A stretch of DNA of 64,000 nt from Hypericum androsaemum (lineage: Eukaryota; Streptophyta; Magnoliopsida; Malpighiales; Hypericaceae). Position numbers and translations under genes: made by a program. The notes beneath the pieces were generated by a model. It was not told where the DNA came from and ran no database searches. It saw only the letters and a program-made list of their open reading frames with translations. Where the stretch lies: the NCBI GenBank assembly GCA_963995505.1, contig OZ023198.1, forward strand, positions 8,022,558 through 8,086,557. Direction: 5' to 3'. Positions 24,211 through 33,769 of this stretch are shown here, one piece after another (position 1 is the stretch's first letter; each line of letters opens with the position of its first letter).

Positions 24211-25846
24211 TCACCTTGCCTTCTCCAGGTCGGGCAGATCTGAAAGTTCAATTTCAAGGCAATAAGAGGCGTTTCGAAGGTTAAAGAGTTACAGCAGGTG
24301 TGAATTCTTGTACTTTGTATGAAAAACCAAAGCGTAGAAGCAATCAATATCACAACAAAATCTAGGCTGTGATGTTCCAGTTATGCACATTGGAACAATG
24401 AGTAAAACCAAGCGGAAACTCACAGAGCATTCCTTCGTCACTGTTCTCATCATCATTTTCGTCAAGCTGCAAAAGCTCGTAAGAGTTTACTTGATTAGAT
24501 TAGTTAACATCACAAAAATAGTTCTATTCAATAGCCAACAGGGGTAGTTCAATTACCTCAGCATCATCAACATCTGATGCTATCTCAGCTGCAAAATAAT
24601 AAACATTTGATTATACAAACTGAGGTTACCAACAATATAACGGCGCCAAGCTACAATCTCTCTAAGGGGACATTAGAGTTTTCACTCGGATGCACTAGGG
24701 TTCAACCAGTTATTTTCCCTACCATAACACGCACTAGATAATACAAGAACAGAGTCTGTAACATTATTTCCTCTGAAGAAACCATCATGTTTTCAATTCC
24801 TAACACTCGGAACATCAGGCTTGTGTGTCACTAGATACAGGAGTAGTACAGTAAAGTGAGTGGTGCAGCATCCTCAAAATATCATGGCCATGCAAATTAG
24901 TAGGCAACTCGGAGAGTTAAACAAACTCTTTTTTTTCTCATCCTCAGTAGAAACTCGAAAAGGATGACAGCAAAGCAACGAAAGCAGCCAGGAAAGTGGC
25001 TGAAACAATAACAGTTCTCCGTTCATCCAATGGTCACACAAAACCAAGTGCCATGGACAGATTCTAAGCAGAAACTCCTGTTCTAAGCACAAGAACAGCC
25101 AGATAAAGAGCAAGGATTAGTACAAAACAACGAAAGCATCAACGCGACGAGGAATCTTCACAATGCATCTCTTAGTGAACAAACAACAAAAAAGCCAGAA
25201 GAAGAAGAAACGTACCAGAAGCCTCTTCGTCGTCCTCATCACACCACCTATTCCAGTCGACCTTAATGTACGGCGCAGGCTTCCCCTCTGCCTTGAGCAG
25301 CCTTTTCCACCAGACCCTCTCTTCCTTTTGGAGGGAACATATTATGTTCCTTAACCCAACATCAGTCCTACATCCCTGCAATTGGAACCTCAATCTAAGC
25401 CAAAACCAATACGGTACGAGCAATACCAACACCAAACAAACTTAGGCTTCATTTCTTTAGCACTAAACCTAAGTGGGTCAACTAAAGATCATTCCTTTAG
25501 CACTAAACCTAAGTGGGTCAACTAAAGACTGGACCTTTTACCCCTTTTGGGGTTCTGGGTCCCACTGGGTTACCTCGGGGACGATGGCGCCGTAGAGTTG
25601 CAAGGTGAAGTGGAAGGGCTCGCCCTGGGCCCCGACGGCGGAGAAGCTGAAGACGCCACTCGGCTGGCATTCGACGGAGATGTCCTTGGCGTCCGGCAAC
25701 GACACCGTCAGGTAGACCTTGTCGGATCGCTGGGCCCACAGAACCTCCGGATGCTTATTACCGCTGGAGAAGGAAGAAGCGAATATTAATTACACCAACT
25801 AATTAAGAAATTATTAAAGTTAAGCCTTGCGGGTTGCTTACCTCAT
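24211..25846 (-). CDS. p23-type HSP90 co-chaperone
   Basis: Six exons join in frame: 25846-25842, 25763-25574, 25375-25216, 24588-24557, 24466-24424, 24239-24211, giving 152 aa. p23 proteins bind the ATP-bound HSP90 dimer in the cytosol and nucleus and slow its ATPase. The CS domain covers residues 1-118: [20 protein letters not shown], the [21 protein letters not shown] strand pair, [18 protein letters not shown] and the motif [13 protein letters not shown]. Residues 119-152 form an acidic tail (ASDVDDAE, then [12 protein letters not shown]) ending LPDLEKAR. Exon 1 codes for only the first methionine and two bases, which is usual for plant p23 genes. Exon 3 begins [10 protein letters not shown], slightly unlike the common family spelling at that junction. 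A 72-bp inverted repeat brackets exons 1-2. The gene appears intact. Confidence 0.9.
25451..25530. repeat. two tandem 40-bp units in p23 intron 2
   Basis: Units 25451-25490 and 25491-25530 are nearly identical, each with TTTAGCACTAAACCTAAGTG and TCAACTAAAGA. The second unit is part of the inverted repeat described separately. Confidence 0.85.
25471..25544. repeat. left arm of an inverted repeat around p23 exons 1-2
   Basis: The 74-bp arm in intron 2 is the reverse complement of 25883-25954, with only a few mismatches. Shared core words include ATCATTCCTTTAGCA and GGGTCAACTAAAGAC. Confidence 0.85.
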
Positions 25847-25882
25847 CTTGCTTCCTTCGGATTATTTAATCGTTGATGAATC

Positions 25883-25954
25883 GGGGAAAAGGTCCCGTCT
25901 TTAGTTGACCCGCTTAGGTTTAATGCTAAAGGAATGATCTTTAGTCGACCACTT
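25883..25954. repeat. right arm of the inverted repeat, in the p23 5' flank
   Basis: The 72-bp arm begins 37 bp upstream of the p23 ATG, so it falls in the 5' UTR or core promoter. It pairs with the intron 2 arm at 25471-25544. Confidence 0.85.
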
Positions 25955-26233
25955 ATTAGAATGGGGGGATTATTAGAATGAATCCTTTTGGGTTTTGATT
26001 ATTGTTACGAAAGAATTTGTGTTTCTGACATAAAACAAAGAAAACAATTCCACCCAAAAAAACATAAAGAAAGAAAACAAAAGAAAGTGGGATGACGTGG
26101 TTAAAAAGCACTTGGATTGCGTGCGGAAGTCCAATCTTTTTCTGCACGACAAGGGAATCTGATTTCACGGTCGTTATTATCCGGGGGTAATTTTTTCCAT
26201 AGTCTTTTTATTTTCTTAGTGCATATGTGTCAT

Positions 26234-27168
26234 TAGACCTGGCCATTGTTAGAATCCAATTCGTGATTTGATTTGATTCGATTCGTAAATTCGATTCGAT
26301 TCGTTCACAATTCCATTCGTCCAAAATTTGATTCGAATTCGTCATGAGACGAATTGAATACGGTTTCTGATTTCGATAAGGGGTAGTTGCCCTCAAGTCC
26401 CTGGCTTATGTCGTAATTAATGCTAGTGTACTTGTTATTCGAAATATTATTTTGCCGTCCCTATTTTTTGTAAAAATGTTGGTCTCAAGTCGCTGATGTC
26501 GGTATCAGAGAATTTCTCCGACGAATGGCGACCTGAAAAGACTAAAATACCCCTCATTCAAAAAATAAGTACCATGACCCTTCCCCTCGGTAACGGGGGC
26601 CCTCTTATACCGGCACCAGCGACTCAAGACCAATATTTTTACAAAAAACAGGGACGACATTGTAATATTTCGAATAGCAGGGACTCTAGCCTTAATTACG
26701 ATACTCAAATTTGATTCGAGTAAAATTCGTGTCAGTTCGATTCGAATTCATCCATTTTATGCAATAAAAATTTAAAAAGTACCAAGAAATACTCATATTA
26801 CTATCTAATTATGTTATCAAGTAGAGCAAAAAATACATAGACAACTTAATTTAGAACATGAAATGCAAGTCCAATTTTAATTAATTTTTTTCCCAAAAAT
26901 ATTAAACATTAAACCTTAGTTTTGAAATATATAAAAAAATTCAAAATTTTTTGAATTTTTTGAAAACATTATGAAAATTTTCAAAAAATTTGGTACTTTT
27001 CGATTTTTTCTTAACTATTAAAATTATAGAAATAATTTAAATTCGACTAATTATAATTCGCATTAAGTTCGTCCAAAAACGACTTCAATACGGTTTAAGC
27101 TTTTGATGAATTCGAATTCGAACAAATTCGATTTAAATTGGAACCAATTCGAATTGTGGTCAGGTCTA
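26234..27168. mobile_element. internally deleted hAT element
   Basis: The 935-bp element starts TAGACCTGGCC and ends GGTCAGGTCTA, with a perfect 8-bp duplication TGTGTCAT at 26226-26233 and 27169-27176, as expected for hAT. Its interior matches the hAT gene at 8.8 kb: the sequence around 26790-26830 copies that gene's leader and first codons (ATG at 26811), and from about 26831 it jumps to sequence matching about 10908 onward, its 3' flank. The coding region between is deleted. Left and right subterminal regions are rich in TTCGAATTCG motifs. A foldback element sits inside at 26390-26710. Confidence 0.93.
26390..26712. mobile_element. foldback (MITE/MULE-like) element nested in the hAT element
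   Basis: Arms of about 110 bp at 26395-26505 and 26600-26705 are inverted copies sharing TATTCGAAATATTA, TTTTTTGTAAAAAT and TTGGTCT. The centre is GC-richer. The arms' layout resembles the MULE-type ends seen at 27.28 and 31.3 kb. It must have inserted after or into the hAT element. Confidence 0.7.
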
Positions 27169-27978
27169 TGTGTCATTGGATTTGGTGCAACCAATGAATA
27201 ACTACCAAGCGTGTTCTTTAGCAGCAATTAATGGTCCCCGTTTTTTTCTTTTCTTTTATTACTCGATGGTGATTTTTTTAGGACAAATTACCCCCTAGTC
27301 CCTGGTGTTTGGTCATCCTTTCCCTCGAGTCCCTACATTTTTGAAAATAATTTTACCGTCCCCCGTCTTTGGTTAAACCTCCTCCTCGGGTCCCTGGCTG
27401 ACGTCATAGGCTCTTTTTTCATTTTTGGTCATGGAAATAACTATTATACCCCTCTGGTGTTCTTCTCAGGCGAACTCAACCTTCCGGTCATCTTCTTCGG
27501 CGACTCTCCAACAAAACAGAGTCCGCTAGCATCCACGAGTCCAAGCAAAACAGGAAAACTATCTGCATACAACCTGGCGTCCGCTAGCATCCACCTTTTA
27601 CCAGGATTTTGGCGGCAGCCAATCTGTTTGCGTCAGCCAGCCAACAAACATCTTACCAACTCTAACAATCTCGACCTTTGGCGAGAAGTCATCCCTTGCG
27701 AAGAATCATGAAGCTCCATCCGAACTTCAACAAACTCAATCTTGATGAGAAACTTTCCCTTGGAGAAATACGAAGTCCTGCAAAACCAAACCGACTCTAC
27801 CTCGAACCATAAATACACTCCATCAATAAGACCATTTACACTTTCTCTGGACCTTTGTTCAATCAATTGGAGACATCCCTCAAACTCGAGTACCGCTCGA
27901 GCTTGCTTAGTGTATTTCCTCCAACTCCGCGAATCCCAACTACACATAAACCATTCATGTCAAGCCCTTGCTCCTTCA

Positions 27979-28889
27979 TAGGGATGGCAATGGGCAGGAT
28001 CCGGGTAGGATCCATAGGACCCAGATCCTTACCCTCTTTTTAAATGGTCGATCCAAATCCTTACCCTTATCCTCTTTAAAAATAAGGATTCGGACAGGAT
28101 CTGGGTCCTAAAAAATCGGGTAGGATCAGGGCGACCCGCGGGTCCGTATTTTTTATAAAATATTTAATTCAAAAAAATTAAATTATCTTTTGATAGTTTT
28201 CAAATAGCAATGAGATATTTTCATTCATTAAACATATCAATACAAAAAAATCAAACAAGCAAATAAAAAAAAGTTGAAGTTGGGTAAATTAAAATTGAGA
28301 ATTTGGTTCGTGATTTTCACTGCTATTACTTGGGGCCTGTGGTTGCTTCGTAATTGTATTATCTTCAATGAGGCGAGGTGCGATAATGAGTTTCTCTTGA
28401 ATTCTGTGCTCTTTCATGCCCAAGAGTGGGTCTTTTGGACGAATGCCTCGATCATTCACAATCAATCGCTGCTCACTTTCTTGATTGCCTACAAAGATTT
28501 ATAGGTCCCTCTTCTTCACCTCTTGAGATTGAGGGAACGTTTTGGTCAGGGGTGAGATTGTAACCGATGTAAATATCGGGACCATGTATCTTGTTTTTCT
28601 TTTTTCGCTTGCTCTGTTTTGAATTTTCGTTTTAATAAAGAATATTTATCTACCAAAAAATTGAGAATTTGGTATTATGTCTAATAATTAATATATATTA
28701 TATTAATTTAAAAAATTCGGGTAGGATCAGGGCAGGATCCTATAGATCCATATCCATGCCCTTATCCTTTTAAAATATCAGGATCCGGGCAGGATCAGGG
28801 TCCAGACCCGGTCAAAGTCAACGGATCTTGGACCCTTCGGGTCTGGATCAGGGTAGACCCTCAGGGTAAGGATCTAATTGCCATCCCTA
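27979..28889. mobile_element. hAT-type non-autonomous element with 8-bp TSD
   Basis: Ends are TAGGGATGGCAAT and ATTGCCATCCCTA, a perfect 13-bp inverted pair, flanked by CTCCTTCA at 27971-27978 and 28890-28897. The arms contain repeated GGATCCGGGTAGGATC-like motifs. No transposase. A LINE fragment is inserted at 28308. Confidence 0.93.
28308..28656 (+). mobile_element. 5'-truncated LINE inserted in the hAT-type element
   Basis: The 349-bp insert is flanked by a 17-bp direct repeat, AAAATTGAGAATTTGGT, at 28291-28307 and 28657-28673, typical of LINE target-primed integration. It encodes the last part of a LINE ORF2 (ITWGLWLLRNCIIFNEA, then a stop at 28502), followed by a 3' UTR with AATAAAG near 28634 and a short A-rich tail. 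Confidence 0.9.
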
Positions 28890-29149
28890 CTCCTTCATAC
28901 AATCTAACCTCATATGCCAAGATATTTTTCCCTGTCCATCGGAACTCAATGATGTGACTCTACCTACAACCGCGCCCCCACTAACCTGTAGGTGTTTCTA
29001 GCATCACTTTCAATCTTCATCACCGCCATAACATCCTTCTCCACCTCAAGTAGCCCGCCTATAACCTTATAGTCGTAGCCACTATAGATCAAATTTCTTC
29101 CCAACTTCGGAACATGCCTAACCTTGCATAACTTTCTCTCAACACCATC

Positions 29150-29428
29150 TCATATCTTGTTTCGGGTATCACCTATACTAACAATTCTACAAGTAGAACC
29201 ATCACCCATAGTCACCATACTTGAATCAACGAACTTGTAAGTTTCAAACCACCCTCTCTTGGGTGTCGTGTGGAAAGAGAAAGCGTTATCCAAAATCCAT
29301 AGATGCTTAGGATCTGATAAGAAAGAAAGACAGTCACTATTTGACTTGTCCGAATATGAGGCCATATTCACGGATGTCGATCCTTTTTTCTCATGGTCCT
29401 TAGTTCTTCTTGGACAATCCTTCTTCAT
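29150..29428 (-). pseudogene. Copia nucleocapsid/protease fragment
   Basis: The frame starts within a zinc-knuckle tail (KKDCPRR) and continues to the protease region LWILDNAFSFHTTPKRGWF. The usual catalytic DSGA(S/T) reads DNAFSF, so the protease would be inactive. Confidence 0.75.
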
Positions 29429-29960
29429 ATGCCCCTTTTCTTGTTACTCGAATCAATTTTTTTTAACCTTCTTAACCTCGATTTGGATCCTCTTCCATCT
29501 TTTTCTTCTCTATGACCATAGCTACCCATCACGACCAGCCCTTTTATTCATTCATCACCGGTTTTCCTCCTTTGGTGAAATACTAGCAGAGCACTCGTGA
29601 TATCCTCCAACATCAGATATTCTTTCCCCCAAGTTTGAGTTGTAACCAAACTCTCGTAGGAACTACTTGGAAAGGAATTCAGTAGCAATAATGCCTTATT
29701 TTCATCCTTGAACTTCACATCGACCCTTTTTAAATTACTCAATAATTGATTGAAAATATTAATATGTTGGCTTAAATCTGAGCTCTCCATCATCTTAAGA
29801 GCGTATAACTTTTGCTTAAGATAAATCTTGTTGGACAGAGACATTGACACATGCCTATGCTCTAATTTCTTCTAAACCCCAGCTCCTCATCCATGACATG
29901 ATACATCACATCATCTACCAAGCACAAGCGAATTGTCACCATCGCCTTGGCCTCTATCTC

Positions 29961-30143
29961 TTACCTCTCTTGCTCCTCCATCTTCTCAGGCTTCTTCCCT
30001 GAGAGTGCGTTGACTATCCCTTGTTGCACAGCCAAATCCTTGACACGCCTTTTCCATAACCTAAAATTTGATGGGCCATCGAACTTCATAAAGGCAAACT
30101 TCACCCCATGATCTGTTATCCTACAACCAAGCTCTGATACCAA
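29961..30143 (-). pseudogene. Copia gag N-terminal fragment
   Basis: The 60-codon frame includes KFAFMKFDGPSNFRLWKRRVKDLAV, a clear Copia gag N-terminus. It is cut off after the first 60 codons by a frame break; a later piece of gag lies at 29548-29850. Confidence 0.7.
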
Positions 30144-30289
30144 GTGTTAGAAAATTGAGGATACCAAGTGTTGTCCTCCAACCAAACTCTGATACCAAGT
30201 GTTATCCATTTTCTGCCACGATGTTGGCGGCAGCCAGCATGTAGGCATCAGCCAGCCAACAAACATCTTGCCAACTCCAACAGTTATAC

Positions 30290-31150
30290 CCCTCAATTCT
30301 TCTTTTTTGTTTGTCCTCTTTGCCAGGGAAATCACCACCGACAAGATCCAAGCAATGACGAGCCATGATATTATTCAAAAAAGGCAATCAAAGCATGGGC
30401 TACCAATCAAACATATGAAATCCCAACACTTAATCCCAATAAAGACATCCCAGAAATTCCAACAACAAATGATTCAAAGCTTGGAGAAGAACTAGAGGGA
30501 CCTGAGAGGGGAACTCAAGAATCCCAACAAACATAATGTTTCAACCTAGAAATCAAAGCATTACAGCTCAGCACTTGAATCTTATTGCACAGTTTAAAGC
30601 CTTACATTCTGAGTTTTTAGAACAACTAAGAGGGGAAAAAACCATGATTTTGTGGGTAAAGGGATTACCGGAGATGGGGAAGCATAGTACATGAGATGGA
30701 GGAAGGCGAAAAGAGAAAGCACTACTCCTGAGATACAGGAACACAGAAAGGGGAACTCGCCATCCCAAAACCAAATTGGAGAAGAGGAAACGATGGTGAA
30801 GAAGAAAGGCGACGACGGTAACCAGATCTCGATAACTCTTCACCAAAGTCTGAGTTGACAATGACCAATTCTCCATAATTTGTCTAGAGACAAACGCCAG
30901 AGCTCGAAGGCCCATTCCAAGATCTTATGGTCAAACAAAAAAAATGAGCTCTCGATATAGTGGCGCTAATGAGATCAGTGTGCGTCAGTTGTGGTTGAAG
31001 AAGAACTTATTTGCCCGTCGCCGGTGACTCTCCCCCGATCATTCTGCCCGATGACATAATCATCATTCTGGCGGGTGCTGATGGCACTGAAGACGGGCTC
31101 CGGTGGAAGTCAGTTATACCGCATAAGGAGGACGGCGAGGAGGAGAAGGT
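30290..31150. other. unassigned stretch between the Copia remnant and 31.15 kb
   Basis: Open frames of about 100 codons exist on both strands, but I recognise none. GC content is higher around 30990-31140, where a frame could be a captured fragment. No confident gene. Confidence 0.3.
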
Positions 31151-32445
31151 TGTACCATTTTATTAAAATTTTTAGTTTATTTTTGGTAAGCGTATAAAAG
31201 TCATATACATAAAAAATTGCTTACTGATGTCGGTGAGGGACCCTATAGTGTAATAAAATCAAACACGGGGATTTTATAATGCATTTTGATAATCGAGGAA
31301 CTAAATCATAGATTAAGCCATACTAGAAGGACCTGAGTATAATTTACCCATAAAAACATTTAGTGACCATTGACTAATTTGTAAAAAAAATAGTGACTAT
31401 TGAATGTCTTTTACCTAGTTAAAATTGAAGGGTAATTATTTATTGTTCTTACTTAAACCCTGATGGATTTTTTTTTCCGAATTCTAAGAAGTTAAATATT
31501 TGTCAGAAGAATTTTACCACTTTTCAAATCGCGCTAAACATATATTAGACACTTTTCAAACCACTATCTTGTGATTTTAAATTCTCTGGTGGCGGGGCTG
31601 CCCCTAGACCACGCAGGTGCCATCCCGCATGAAACCCTAGCGGCTCTAAGGTTATTCTAAGTCGTCGCTCAAGTTTTGTTCGCAGGTAGCGGATTTCCTT
31701 TCTTTTTGGCAAGCTCTAGGGTTTTTGTCGAGTCTCCTACGTATAGGGGTGGGCAGGCTACTGGCCCATTGGCGTCTCCATATCTCTCCTCTGCAAAAGC
31801 GGATGAGGTTCAGAAGGATTCGCCCATTACGAATCAAGATGTGCAGTCTACAAGGTTGGTTGATGGTGCGACTCGCCTAGGTTCTTATGCTGATTTTGTT
31901 TGTGCATCTGTTGGTGAGGGGATTGATACAGGTAAATTCATCAATATATTCTCAAAGGTGATTTATGTATAGTGATTTTGAATGGAGAACGCTCAGCAGT
32001 CTGTGCTAACTTTGGCAAATAAGCTATTATTGGAAGATAGGTGATGCCCAAAGGTCTCAAAGCCATGTTCATCATTCGAGTTGTATAGTACTATTGTCAA
32101 AGCATGGAAGGTTTAATCATGTCAAATGCTGCCCTTGGGTAAGGGTTACTTTGGGTTCCGGTTTGCTTTGGAGGAAGACGAGAACAAGGTATGGAGTTCA
32201 CAGGTTTGGAGGTTACCGCTGGGTAATCTCTACTTGTAAGCTTGGGAACCTTTCTTCAAGCCTACTAAGGTATCAACTTAGTACGCCAAGGTTTGGGTCA
32301 AGCTTGAGGGTATTGGTATAGAACATGTCGCAGATGATATTATTTTTGGTTTGGCCGCATCGGCCGGGACTCCCATTCGCATGGACTCAGCTGCACTCAA
32401 TAGATTATATGGGGCAGTTGTTCGAGTTTTTTAGTTGATGTTGAT

Positions 32446-32691
32446 TTGTCCCAGCCATTTTGGGACAAGGCCAGGTTGGAATCGACTAATGGGAGCTTCT
32501 TGGTGGACCTGATCTATGAGGATCTACATCTCTTTTGTAGTCATTGTATGATTATCAGATATGCTGCTGACTCATGCCATAAATTGCATCCTCGGGATGA
32601 TGGAGAAGCTAAGCACTGTGAGATAGCTAGGGGTAAGAAAGTTACACAGGGGTCCGAGGGTAGTGGTAAGCGTGACCTTGGCCGTGGCTAG
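32446..32691 (+). pseudogene. LINE ORF1 zinc-knuckle piece (DUF4283/zf-CCHC_4)
   Basis: The frame reads LSQPFWDKARLESTNG through LFCSHCMIIRYAADSCHKL. The normal knuckle (C-x2-C-x4-H-x4-C) is altered: the expected histidine appears replaced. Frames before and after are shifted. Confidence 0.7.
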
Positions 32692-33457
32692 AAAGTTTGG
32701 CAAAAAAAGTTGCACCTTGCCTCTTCTTCTATTGATAATTCGGTGCACCTCAAGGTCATAGCTTCGAATTCTTATGAGGCCCTCCACTTTAATTATAGTT
32801 TGAGGAATGGGAGATATCGGTTGAGGTCAAAGATCAGGTTTTATCTAGCTCTAAAGTCGAGGCAAGTTCATCTCTAGCTTTAATTATAGTGCTTGAGAAC
32901 TTGGTGCAACAGGAAGTGCAACATGGGTTCTCGAGTTCTTTGGAAGGTATTAGTGAACATGTATATGTTGCTGGTTTGGATCCCACGGAGATGGACTCAC
33001 TTGCTTCACTTCAGGTCCACTGTGGTGAGTTGGAAGGTGTTAGTGAACAGTTGGTTTCAAGTTCCATAGATGTTGAACGTACAACGGAAGAACATGGCCA
33101 TTCAAAGATTTTGGAGCAGCTTGCTCTGCTATCTTATTATCATGATGAAAATGCTCTCGTTTTAACTCTGGTACTCGAGGTTGAGAGTGTGCAGGAGAAC
33201 AATGCATCACTGGAGATGGTGCTCACTGATTTTGGAAATTAAGTGCTTCAGGAGGTTGTGGATGCTGAGATTGTTGAAACCTCTGGAAATGCATTGAGGG
33301 CTGTGGATGCTCATGAAGTCAGGGAGACTTCTTTTGTATTGACAGGGTTGTTTGATATTGATGTTGAATAGGTGGGCTACCTTGCTTTGACATATACTGG
33401 TGATTTTACTCCACGTGATTTTTCGAATGGCGCTGGTCATTTTGGCAGCCCTTTGTC

Positions 33458-33769
33458 ACCTCCGGACTCTCATAGATGGTCTAGATGGACTTTCTTTTTC
33501 AACGAGGAGGTTGATCCCTCACTCCTAATGGAGGATGTTGATTATGCCGAGGCCTTGCCTCCCTCTGCCCCATTTCAATCTCCAGCCGAGCAACCAACTA
33601 GACTAATTGCATAACCTCCGGACTCTCATAGATGGTCTAGATGGACTTTCTTTTTCAACGAGGAGGTTGATCCCTCACTCCTAATGGAGGATGTTGATTA
33701 TGCCGAGGCCTTGCCTCCCTCTGCCCCATTTCAATCTCCAGCCGAGCAGCCAACTAGACTAATTGCATC
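33458..33769 (+). repeat. 156-bp tandem duplication
   Basis: Units 33458-33613 and 33614-33769 are nearly identical (I see AAC versus AGC near their ends). The unit is 52 codons long. A stop, TAA, is created at the junction (33612-33614) where the first unit joins the second. Confidence 0.9.

Larger units (their letters stand above)
27594..30282 (-). mobile_element. Copia remnant with very short terminal repeats
   Basis: Terminal copies at about 27594-27666 and 30206-30282 share GGCGGCAGCCA, GTCAGCCAGCCAACAAACAT and CCAACTC. On the minus strand a primer-binding-site motif (TGGTATCAGAG) abuts the right copy, at about 30188 and again at about 30134. Going leftward come gag pieces (30143-29961 with FMKFDGPSNFRLWKRRVKDL; 29850-29548), a zinc-knuckle-to-protease piece (29428-29150, with LWILDNAFSFHTT where DSGAS/T is expected), and a short pre-integrase piece. 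Integrase and reverse transcriptase are missing. A 911-bp hAT-type element interrupts it at 27979. Confidence 0.65.
27286..31342. mobile_element. possible MULE-type host element around a Copia remnant
   Basis: The left end (27286-27450) and right end (31150-31342) have the same non-coding style: short phrases ending in GTCCC or GGACC spaced by AT-rich text, and ATTACCCC / GGTAAATT-like tips facing outward. Divergence is high and I could not fix a target-site duplication. The interior holds a Copia remnant, a hAT-type element and a LINE. This is a weak call. Confidence 0.3.

Noticed and set aside
25547..25789. 80-codon plus-strand frame over p23 exon 2
   Set aside because: It is the antisense shadow of the conserved CS-domain exon.
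30568..30915. 115-codon minus-strand frame
   Set aside because: No domain recognised, biased leucine/serine content, and it sits in transposon-rich DNA. I could not support it as a gene.
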